Source: Acetobacteraceae bacterium (GTDB lineage Bacteria; Pseudomonadota; Alphaproteobacteria; Acetobacterales; Acetobacteraceae). From it: a stretch of DNA of 14,236 nucleotides. The position numbers and the translations under genes were made by a program. This document shows positions 1 through 5,739 of this stretch, one piece after another; positions within the stretch are counted from its first letter, which is position 1; every line of letters begins with the position of its first letter. The notes below the pieces were generated by a model, which saw nothing but the letters and a program-made list of their open reading frames with translations, ran no database searches and was not told the DNA's origin. Location: contig CANFIE010000049.1 in NCBI GenBank assembly GCA_947446625.1, forward strand, positions 1 to 14,236, given 5' to 3'.

Positions 1-42
1 ACCCTGATTCAGGGCCGGCTGGTGCAGCCACGCGGGCGTTGA
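1..42 (+). CDS. Possible C-terminal tail of an upstream gene
   Basis: Reading from base 1, this frame is open for 13 codons (TLIQGRLVQPRGR) and ends at a TGA at 40-42. The codons use mostly G/C third positions, like the genes that follow. It could be the end of a same-strand gene lying mainly outside the window, which would put the ABC genes about 46 bases downstream of it. Thirteen residues are too few to name a family, and another reading of this stretch as plain intergenic DNA is equally possible. Confidence 0.25.
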   Translation, partial: TLIQGRLVQPRGR

Positions 43-68
43 GGCCGCAACCCTTGGCGCCACCGCCC

Positions 69-88
69 GCCGGGGGCATATCCCCGGC
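69..88 (+). promoter_or_regulatory. GC hairpin abutting the ATPase start codon
   Basis: GCCGGGG (69-75) and CCCCGGC (82-88) are perfect reverse complements separated by a 6-base loop, GCATAT. The 3' arm ends on the base before the ATG at 89. The only purine-rich stretch that could serve as a ribosome binding site (72-76) lies in the 5' arm and loop edge, so folding would hide it. The structure is seen in the sequence; a role in limiting or regulating translation of the exporter is inference. Confidence 0.45.
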
Positions 89-838
89 ATGCAAAACCCC
101 GCCCTGCTGGTAGAGAACCTGACGAAGCGCTACCGGCCGGAAGGGCCGCCGGCGGTGGATGGGCTGAGCTTCACCCTGCCGCGCGGGCAAACCTGGGGGC
201 TGCTGGGCGGCAATGGCGCCGGCAAAACCACCACCATTGCCATGCTGCTGGGCCTGCTGGTGCCCACCAGTGGCCAGGTGGTGGCGCTGGGGCATGCCAT
301 GGCGACGGACCGCTTTGCCGCGCTGGCGCGGATGAATTTCTCCTCGCCCTACCTGGCGCTGCCGGCCAAGCTGACGGTGGCGGAAAACCTGCGTTTCTAT
401 GGCCACCTGTACAACGTGCCCGCGCTGGGCCGCCGCATTGCCGACCTGGCCGAGCAGCTGCACCTGGGCGACTTCCTGCATCGGCCTGCGGGGGATCTTT
501 CGGCCGGGCAGAAAACCCGGGTGGCACTGGCCAAGGCGCTGATCAACACGCCCGACCTGCTGCTGCTGGACGAACCCACCGCAAGCCTGGACCCCGATAC
601 CGGCGACTGGGTGCGCGGCTGGCTGGAGCGCTACCGGACCGAAACCGGCTGCGCGATTTTGCTAGCCAGCCACAATATGGGCGAGGTGGAGCGGCTGTGC
701 GACCAGGTGCTGGTGCTGCGCCAGGGCCGCATGGTGGACAGCGGCAGCCCCACCGAGCTGCTGACCAAGTACGGGCGCGACACCATGGAGGAAGTTTTCC
801 TGGATATCGCCCGTGGCCGTGCGCAGGTGGCGGCATGA
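89..838 (+). CDS. ABC-2 type exporter, ATP-binding protein
   Basis: This is a cytoplasmic nucleotide-binding subunit that would power the membrane protein encoded next. In the 249-residue product I see Walker A GGNGAGKT (40-47, Lys46), the ABC signature LSAGQ (137-141), Walker B LLLLDE (157-162, catalytic Glu162), the D-loop SLD and the H-loop His195. The length and single domain match drug, polysaccharide or Nod-factor type ABC-2 exporters. The Q-loop region reads NFSSPY (83-88), so a Ser stands where many ABC ATPases have Gln; I believe this occurs in other members of this subgroup. No in-frame alternative start exists upstream. The stop overlaps the permease start in ATGA, indicating translational coupling. 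The substrate cannot be told from sequence. Confidence 0.93.
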   Translation: MQNPALLVENLTKRYRPEGPPAVDGLSFTLPRGQTWGLLGGNGAGKTTTIAMLLGLLVPTSGQVVALGHAMATDRFAALARMNFSSPYLALPAKLTVAENLRFYGHLYNVPALGRRIADLAEQLHLGDFLHRPAGDLSAGQKTRVALAKALINTPDLLLLDEPTASLDPDTGDWVRGWLERYRTETGCAILLASHNMGEVERLCDQVLVLRQGRMVDSGSPTELLTKYGRDTMEEVFLDIARGRAQVAA

Positions 839-1641
839 ACGCGGCCTCTGCCCGGCGGATCTGGGGGCTGATCTATCGGCATTTGTCGCTGTACCGCCAT
901 TCCTGGCCGCGTGTGCTGGAGCTGATGTACTGGCCAGTGCTGGAAATGCTGGTGTGGGGTCTGACCAGCAAATGGTTGGCCGCCATGGCCGGCGAAGGCG
1001 CACTGGCAACCGGGGTGGGCGTGCTGCTGGCCGGCGCCCTGCTGTGGGAGATTACGCTGCGCAGCCAGCTGGGCATGACGTTTTCCTTCATGGAGGAAAT
1101 CTGGTCGCGCAATCTGGGACATATCAGCGTCTCGCCGCTGCGGCCCTGGGAGTTGGTGGTGGGGCTGATTGGCATTTCCATCCTGCGCACCACCGTGGCC
1201 ATGGTGCCGGCCATGCTGCTGGCCTGGGTGCTGTACGGCTTTGGCGTGTTGAGCATGGGGCCGGTGGTGGTGCTGTTCTTCGCCGCCCTGGCGCTGACCG
1301 GCTGGGCCGTGGCGCTGGGCGTGACTGCGCTGATTCTGCGGCATGGCGCGGGGGCCGAGGCGCTGGCGTGGTCGGTGGTGTATGGGCTGACGCCCTTTGC
1401 CTGCGTGTTCTACCCGCTGGCCTCGCTGCCCGGCTGGCTGCAACCGGCCGCCCAGGCACTGCCATTGGCACATGTATTCGAGGGGATGCGCCAGGCCATG
1501 GCAACCAACACCATTGCCTGGGGTCACCTGGCCGCCGCCTTCGCCCTGGCGGGGTTTTGGATGGCGGCCATGGCCTGGCTGTTCAAGTCCCAGTACGAAG
1601 GCGCGCGGGTGCGTGGCGCCCTGCTGAACATCGGCGAATAG
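835..1641 (+). CDS. ABC-2 type transporter permease
   Basis: This integral membrane protein of 268 residues has about six hydrophobic segments, for example around residues 28-45, 58-75, 106-125, 135-150, 153-170 and 228-250. It is the expected membrane partner of the preceding ATPase. A short polar N-terminus and a conserved-looking ABC-2 tail (PLAHVFEGMR near residue 220) support the family. The open frame extends further upstream inside the ATPase gene, but the start at 835 is preferred: it overlaps the ATPase stop by 4 bases, has AGGTGG at 825-830 as a modest ribosome binding site, and gives the usual family length. Export of a drug, lipid or glycan is possible; nothing here decides which. 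Confidence 0.88.
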   Translation: MNAASARRIWGLIYRHLSLYRHSWPRVLELMYWPVLEMLVWGLTSKWLAAMAGEGALATGVGVLLAGALLWEITLRSQLGMTFSFMEEIWSRNLGHISVSPLRPWELVVGLIGISILRTTVAMVPAMLLAWVLYGFGVLSMGPVVVLFFAALALTGWAVALGVTALILRHGAGAEALAWSVVYGLTPFACVFYPLASLPGWLQPAAQALPLAHVFEGMRQAMATNTIAWGHLAAAFALAGFWMAAMAWLFKSQYEGARVRGALLNIGE

Positions 1642-1650
1642 GAAGCCCGC

Positions 1651-2277
1651 ATGCCCGAACCCACTCGCATCTTCCTGGTGCGCCATGCGCTGGTGGAACC
1701 CAGCGCCCGCACGGTGTTCTACGGCGACATGGATGTGGCGCTGTGCGACCTGGCGCTGCGCGAGGAAGCCGCACTGTACCGCTGGCTGGCCGCCCGGCTG
1801 CCGCAGCCGGCGCATTGGTACACCACCCACCTGTCGCGCACCCGGGCCACGGCCGCGGCCATCTTCGCCGCCGGCTATGCGGAACAACCGCTGCGCACCG
1901 AGCGTGACTTTGTGGAGCAACACCTGGGGGAATGGCAGGGCATGGCGCATGACGCGCTGGTGGAGCATCTGCGCCACCCGCCGCATCCGTTTTGGCCGCA
2001 CGCCGCCGAGGAGGAGCCGCCGGGCGGCGAAAGCTTCGCCATGGTGCGCCGCCGCGTTGGCCCGGCGCTGGAGCGCGTTGCGGCGGCGCACCCAGGCGAG
2101 GATGTGGTGGTGATTGCCCATGGTGGTTCCATCCGCGCGGCCCTGGCCCATGCCATGGACCTGACCGGGCATCAGGCGCTGACCTTCTCGATACGCAACC
2201 TGGGGCTGACCCGCCTGGAAAAGCATGGGGCGGATTGGCGGGTCGCCTCGATCAACGAGGAACCCTGGACGCTTTAG
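1651..2277 (+). CDS. Histidine phosphatase family protein (phosphoglycerate mutase-like)
   Basis: This 208-residue protein carries the histidine phosphatase core. Residues 11-13 read RHA with His12 as the likely phosphorylated nucleophile. Arg63 sits in THLSRTRATAAA, Glu89 precedes the GEWQG block (93-97), and the second catalytic His157 is in AHGGSIRAAL. The classical tripeptide is RHG, so Ala13 is a small departure. Relatives hydrolyse phosphate esters such as alpha-ribazole phosphate, sugar phosphates or phosphoproteins; no cobalamin genes are nearby to favour the first. It begins 9 bases after the permease stop, and GGAAG at 1641-1645 overlapping that stop gives a ribosome binding site 5 bases from the ATG. 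It probably shares the exporter transcript, but a functional link is not evident. Confidence 0.88.
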   Translation: MPEPTRIFLVRHALVEPSARTVFYGDMDVALCDLALREEAALYRWLAARLPQPAHWYTTHLSRTRATAAAIFAAGYAEQPLRTERDFVEQHLGEWQGMAHDALVEHLRHPPHPFWPHAAEEEPPGGESFAMVRRRVGPALERVAAAHPGEDVVVIAHGGSIRAALAHAMDLTGHQALTFSIRNLGLTRLEKHGADWRVASINEEPWTL

Positions 2278-2280
2278 GCG

Positions 2281-2316
2281 GCCCCGAGGCGCCATGCGGC
2301 GGCGCGGCTCAGGGGC
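2281..2316. terminator. Hairpin between convergent genes, candidate bidirectional terminator
   Basis: Between the phosphatase stop and the end of the convergent kinase gene lies a nested inverted repeat. GCCCCGAG (2281-2288) pairs with CTC-A-GGGGC (2308-2316, one bulged A), and GCGCC (2289-2293) pairs with GGCGC (2301-2305), leaving a 7-base loop. The last bases of the kinase gene are within it. There is no clear T-tract on either strand, so intrinsic termination is uncertain, but the position at a convergent junction is what a shared terminator would occupy. Confidence 0.4.
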
Positions 2317-3727
2317 GGGGCAGGCGTAGTTCGGCGCGCAGGCCAGGCGGCTCGCGCCCTGGCACAGCATCGGCCAGCACCAATTCACCGCCGTGCAGAT
2401 GCGCCATGGCCTGCACCAGCGAAAGCCCCAGGCCGCTGCCTGGCGTGGCGCGGGCCTTGTCGGCGCGAAAGAACCGCTCGCCGGCATGGTCGCGGTCATC
2501 GGCAGGCATGCCTGGGCCGTCATCAGTGACGCTGATGCACAGGCCGGTGTCATCCTGCACTGCCGCCAGCCGGATATTTCCCTCAGCCGGGGTGAACTTG
2601 ATGGCGTTGTCCAGCAGGTTGGCCACTGCCTGCAGCAGCAGGTCGCGATCACCCACCATGGGAAGGTGCTCGGGCAGGTCGGTCTCCAGCACCTGGTTGC
2701 GGCTTTCCGCCACCACCGCATAGAACTCCGCCGCATCGGCCAGCACCGGCACCAGGTCAAACCCGGCGAAGGCGGCGCGGCGGGCGCCGGCCTCGGCTTC
2801 GGCAATGCGCAGCAGGGCCTGGAAAATCCGGGCGATATTGTCGAGGTCGGCGATGCCTTGTTCCACCGCCCCGCGCAGCGCGGCGCCTTCCTCGGTGCGG
2901 GCGGGCGGTGCGCTGGCCAGCGCGTCCTCCAGCTTGGCGCGGGCGCGAGCAATGGGGGTGCGCAGGTCATGCGCAATGGCATCGGAAACGCCGCGCACGC
3001 CTTCCATCAGCGTTGCCACCCGGTCCAGCATGGTGTTCAGGGTTTGCGCCAGGCGGTCAAATTCGTCATCTCGGCCGGAAAGCGGCACACGGTGGCCGAG
3101 GTCTCCGGCGGCAATGGCGATGGTGGTCTCGAACGCCGGGCCCAGCCGGCGCTGCAGGGCGCGGCGGATCAGCCAAGCCCCGGCCAGGGCGAACAGCACC
3201 ACGGCGCTGGAGGCGTAGAGTACCCCCTCGGTCAGCAGCCGGCGCAATTCCACGCGCTGGTCTTCGTCGCGCCCGATCAGCAATTGCAGGCCGGGCAGGT
3301 CCAGCCGATGCAGGCGCATCTGGCTGATGATGTCGTCATGCTTCGCCCGGGTGCGGAACCAGGCGCCATCGGCCGGGGTATCCTCCGGCCAGCTTTCCAG
3401 GTTGCCAGCCAGGCGGCGCGGCGGGGCATTCTCCTGCACCTCGCGCAGCAGGTAGATCACCTCGTTCTCGACATCCACGGTAATGCGGTCATCGATCGAT
3501 TCCGCCAACCCGGTGGCGCCGCTTTCACGCCAACGCTCGGTCAGGGCAATGGCGTCGGCGCGAATGGCGGCGTCGGTCTGGCGGTCAAGCGCAATGGCCG
3601 TGGCCCACCACAGCACCGCCACCATGGCCACCGCCGCCACGCTGAACATGGCGGCGAACAGCACGGCAAAGCGGAAGCCAGCGCTGGACAGCAGCCGGGG
3701 TGGCCGTTCCCCGGCCTGGGTCACCAT
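2309..3727 (-). CDS. Sensor histidine kinase of a two-component system
   Basis: This inner-membrane kinase of 472 residues senses an envelope signal and would phosphorylate the regulator encoded just before it. The first membrane segment is about residues 19-46, followed by a periplasmic region of roughly 120 residues and a second membrane segment about 168-188. A HAMP linker (about 189-242) leads to the dimerisation/phosphoacceptor helix with HDLRTP, His253. The ATP-binding domain shows the N box NLLDNAIKFTP (370-380), DDGPGMP (402-408) and GSGLGL (430-435). The HDLRTP form of the H-box is typical of the group related to OmpR-family partners such as CusS and QseC. The start is 17 bases after the regulator stop with only a weak ribosome binding site, which suggests coupling. 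The signal is unknown; I see no recognised sensor fold in the periplasmic part. Confidence 0.92.
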   Translation of the reverse strand: MVTQAGERPPRLLSSAGFRFAVLFAAMFSVAAVAMVAVLWWATAIALDRQTDAAIRADAIALTERWRESGATGLAESIDDRITVDVENEVIYLLREVQENAPPRRLAGNLESWPEDTPADGAWFRTRAKHDDIISQMRLHRLDLPGLQLLIGRDEDQRVELRRLLTEGVLYASSAVVLFALAGAWLIRRALQRRLGPAFETTIAIAAGDLGHRVPLSGRDDEFDRLAQTLNTMLDRVATLMEGVRGVSDAIAHDLRTPIARARAKLEDALASAPPARTEEGAALRGAVEQGIADLDNIARIFQALLRIAEAEAGARRAAFAGFDLVPVLADAAEFYAVVAESRNQVLETDLPEHLPMVGDRDLLLQAVANLLDNAIKFTPAEGNIRLAAVQDDTGLCISVTDDGPGMPADDRDHAGERFFRADKARATPGSGLGLSLVQAMAHLHGGELVLADAVPGREPPGLRAELRLPRP

Positions 3728-3744
3728 GGGCTAGGCACCCGCCA

Positions 3745-4425
3745 TCAGGGCTCGGCCCGCATCACATAGCCGGCATTGCGCACGGTATGGATGAGCGGCT
3801 TGTCGAAGCCCTTGTCGATCTTCTGCCGCAACCGGCTGACATGCACGTCGATGACGTTGGTCTGTGGGTCGAAGTGGTAGTCCCACACCTTCTCCAGCAG
3901 CATGGTGCGGGTTACCACTTGGCCGGCATGGCGCATCAGGTGCTCCAGCAGGCGGAATTCGCGGGGCTGGACGTCAATCCGCTTGCCGCCGCGGGTGACC
4001 ATGCGGCTCAGCAGGTCCAATTCCAGGTCGGCCACGCGCAGCTTGGTGGCGGGTGCGTCCACCGAGGGGCGGCGACCCAGCGCCTCAACCCGGGCGAGCA
4101 ACTCGGCGAAGGCAAAGGGCTTCACCAGGTAATCATCGCCGCCAGCCTTCAGGCCCTTCACCCGCTCATCCACCCCGGCCAGGGCCGAGAGGAACAGCAC
4201 CGGGGTGCGGTTGGCCTGGCTGCGCAGGGTTTCCACCAAGCGCAGGCCATCCACGCCGCCGGGCAGCATCCGGTCCAGTACCAGCAGGTCAAACTGCTCG
4301 GACGCTGCCAGGAACAGGCCGTCGCGCCCATTGGCCGCGTGTTCCACCATATGGCCTGCCTCGTGCAGCCCCTTGCGGACGAAGCGCGCCACTTCAGCGT
4401 CGTCTTCCACCAGCAGGATGCGCAT
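3745..4425 (-). CDS. OmpR/PhoB-family response regulator
   Basis: This cytoplasmic DNA-binding regulator of 226 residues has an N-terminal receiver domain and a C-terminal winged helix. Counting from the ATG at 4425, the acidic pair is Glu7/Asp8/Asp9 (VEDD), the phosphorylated residue is Asp51 (VLDRMLP), Ser80 is in FLSA, and Lys102 is in LVKPF. The winged helix (about 130-224) includes REFRLLEHLMRH, the VIDVHVSRLRQKID recognition region and HTVRNAGYVM, all typical of the family. A TTG at 4431 could extend it by two codons, but GAGGAG at 4434-4439 is 8 bases from the ATG and only 2 from the TTG, so I chose the ATG. It is transcribed with the kinase gene that follows. Confidence 0.93.
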   Translation of the reverse strand: MRILLVEDDAEVARFVRKGLHEAGHMVEHAANGRDGLFLAASEQFDLLVLDRMLPGGVDGLRLVETLRSQANRTPVLFLSALAGVDERVKGLKAGGDDYLVKPFAFAELLARVEALGRRPSVDAPATKLRVADLELDLLSRMVTRGGKRIDVQPREFRLLEHLMRHAGQVVTRTMLLEKVWDYHFDPQTNVIDVHVSRLRQKIDKGFDKPLIHTVRNAGYVMRAEP

Positions 4426-4433
4426 GTCCAACT

Positions 4434-4439
4434 CTCCTC
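4434..4439 (-). promoter_or_regulatory. Ribosome binding site of the response regulator
   Basis: GAGGAG on the minus strand, 8 bases before the ATG at 4425 and too close (2 bases) to the alternative TTG at 4431. It decides the start codon. Confidence 0.7.
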
Positions 4440-4477
4440 AAGCGCCGGCGCGGCGCGGTGCCAACAGCCAGTAATGC

Positions 4478-4506
4478 AACATGGGCCTTCGCCGCCCCGG
4501 CGTCAC
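4478..4506 (-). promoter_or_regulatory. Candidate promoter for the regulator-kinase operon
   Basis: On the minus strand GTGACG (4506-4501) and CATGTT (4483-4478) are spaced by 17 bases, a loose match to a housekeeping -35/-10 pair. It would give a leader of roughly 45-50 bases. A 10-base palindrome, GCGCCGGCGC (4442-4451), lies between it and the ribosome binding site. Both boxes are imperfect, so this is only a candidate. Confidence 0.25.
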
Positions 4507-4560
4507 CTTTCCGCTGCATTGCCATTCCGCAGGGTGGGCCAGAGGCTGTTGTTCAAGCGG

Positions 4561-4599
4561 CTGATTCACGCCGTCGGTAATTTCACCAGCGACGATCAG
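4561..4599 (-). terminator. Imperfect nested hairpin after the HtrA-like gene
   Basis: Just downstream of the protease stop, CTGAT (4561-4565) pairs with ATCAG (4595-4599), CGTC (4572-4575) with GACG (4591-4594), and GGT (4576-4578) with ACC (4585-4587). Internal loops interrupt the stem and no T-tract follows. It may weaken read-through from the protease gene into the regulator-kinase operon, but the structure is not strong. Confidence 0.25.
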
Positions 4600-4602
4600 G
4601 CG

Positions 4603-5670
4603 CTATTGCTCCAGCCGGGCCGGGCGGCGACCCACCGGCAGGGTCAGCTCCAGCGGCCGGCCCTCGCGCTGCACGGTAAGCCGCACATTCTGCCCCGGCG
4701 CCACGCTGGCCACGCCGCGCACCAACGCCCGGGTGTTTTCCAGCCGCTCGCCATTCATGGTCAGCACCGTGTCTCCCACCCGTAGCCCGGCGCGGGCGGC
4801 GGGGCTGTTGCGCTCCACCGCCGCCACCACAACCCCGGGCTGGCCGGGCGCGGGGTCTCGTACCGAAACCCCCAGCCAGCCACGGTCCACCCGGCCACCG
4901 CTCATCAGCGCTTCCACCACCGGGCGCGCGATGTTGGAGGGTGTTGCGAAGCTGATGCCGGCATAGCTGCCGGTGGGGGAGAAGATGGCGGTGTTGATGC
5001 CGATGACCTCACCCGCCACGTTGAACAGCGGGCCGCCGGAATTGCCCGGGTTCACTGCCGCATCAGTCTGGATGAAGTCATCATATGGCCCCATGCCAAT
5101 CTCGCGCCCGCGGGCCGAGACGATGCCGACCGTAACAGTGCCGCCCAACCGGTAGGGGTTGCCAGCCGCCAGCACCCAATTGCCCACCCGCATGGCGTTG
5201 GAATTGCCCCAGGGCACCGCCCGCAGCGGGGTGGGCGACTCCACCTTCAGCAGCGCCAGGTCGGTAGCGTCGTCTGAGCCGATGAGCCGCGCTGGCAGCT
5301 CCGTGCCATTCTGCAGCACCACCACCACGCGGGTGGCATTGCCCACCACATGGTTGTTGGTGACGACAAAGCCCGAAGGGTCGATGACGAAGCCGGAGCC
5401 GGCGCCATTGACCGGCTGGCGCCGCCGGTTGCGGAACAGCCGCTCATAGGGCGTGCCGCGCAACTCGTTCGGCATCTCGGCGCTGCCACCGTCGCTGGTG
5501 ACGGCGATGTTGACCACCGCCGGCAGCACCCGCTCGGCCAGGTCGGCAAAGTCCGGCAGGGCGGCGGCGCCACGCTGCGCCTGGGCGGGCAGCGGCACCT
5601 CGGCACAACCGGCGGCGGCAAGCCCGGTGAGGCCAAGGCCCAGGGTGCGGCGGTTCAGCATGGCGGTCAT
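4603..5670 (-). CDS. HtrA/Do-like trypsin-family serine protease with one PDZ domain
   Basis: This is an envelope protease of 355 residues, likely degrading or sensing misfolded exported proteins. The N-terminus has a twin arginine (NRRTLGLGL, 6-14), a short hydrophobic stretch and Cys22 in LAAAGC, so it may be a Tat substrate and perhaps a lipoprotein; the lipobox is weak because Ala, not Leu/Val/Ile, precedes at -3. The catalytic triad is clear: His107 (TNNHVVG), Asp137 (DATDLALLKV) and Ser211 (GNSGGPLF). One PDZ domain covers about 265-345 (GWLGVSVRD, AARAGLRVGD). The family also includes DegP with two PDZ domains and DegS/HhoA-like forms with one; this matches the latter in size. ATG 5670 has GGAA about 8-9 bases upstream; ATG 5661 is an alternative. 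It lies on the same strand as the two-component genes. Confidence 0.92.
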   Translation of the reverse strand: MTAMLNRRTLGLGLTGLAAAGCAEVPLPAQAQRGAAALPDFADLAERVLPAVVNIAVTSDGGSAEMPNELRGTPYERLFRNRRRQPVNGAGSGFVIDPSGFVVTNNHVVGNATRVVVVLQNGTELPARLIGSDDATDLALLKVESPTPLRAVPWGNSNAMRVGNWVLAAGNPYRLGGTVTVGIVSARGREIGMGPYDDFIQTDAAVNPGNSGGPLFNVAGEVIGINTAIFSPTGSYAGISFATPSNIARPVVEALMSGGRVDRGWLGVSVRDPAPGQPGVVVAAVERNSPAARAGLRVGDTVLTMNGERLENTRALVRGVASVAPGQNVRLTVQREGRPLELTLPVGRRPARLEQ

Positions 5671-5697
5671 GGCGATGATTCCAGCGAGGCGAGTCTC

Positions 5698-5739
5698 ACG
5701 CTGAATCTGGGCCTTACCGCAACAAGGTTCAATCAGCGT
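5698..5739 (-). terminator. Inverted repeat spanning the hrpB stop
   Basis: ACGCTGA (5698-5704) and TCAGCGT (5733-5739) are perfect reverse complements 28 bases apart, with an inner CCTT/AAGG pair (around 5712-5727). The outer arm includes the hrpB stop codon. It could form a weak hairpin at the end of hrpB mRNA, or be an operator surrounding the protease promoter. No T-tract is present. Confidence 0.25.
5704..5732 (-). promoter_or_regulatory. Candidate promoter of the HtrA-like gene
   Basis: On the minus strand TTGAAC (5732-5727) and CAGATT (5709-5704) are 17 bases apart, a partial match to the -35/-10 consensus. The predicted start near 5697 would leave a leader of about 27 bases before the ATG at 5670. 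It lies immediately after the hrpB stop, so the protease could be transcribed independently of hrpB. It shares its bases with the inverted repeat at 5698-5739. Confidence 0.4.

Noticed and set aside
2..14. Palindrome CCCTGA-T-TCAGGG near the left edge as an operator or terminator
   Set aside because: It may be coding (a 13-codon open frame covers it), is short, and has no T-tract; too little context at the window edge.
697..834. Permease start at 697
   Set aside because: The extra 46 residues are an out-of-frame reading of the ATPase gene; the ATG at 835 has a 4-base overlap and a ribosome binding site.
631..2982. A 783-codon open frame on the minus strand across the permease, phosphatase and kinase genes
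   Set aside because: Its translation is low-complexity (rich in Gly, Gln, His, Arg, Pro), lacks any domain, and lies opposite or out of frame with genes that have clear motifs. Long antisense frames are expected at this GC content.
2393..3769. A 458-codon open frame on the plus strand opposite the histidine kinase
   Set aside because: The kinase on the minus strand has every catalytic box in order; this frame is Gly/Gln/His-rich with no recognisable fold.
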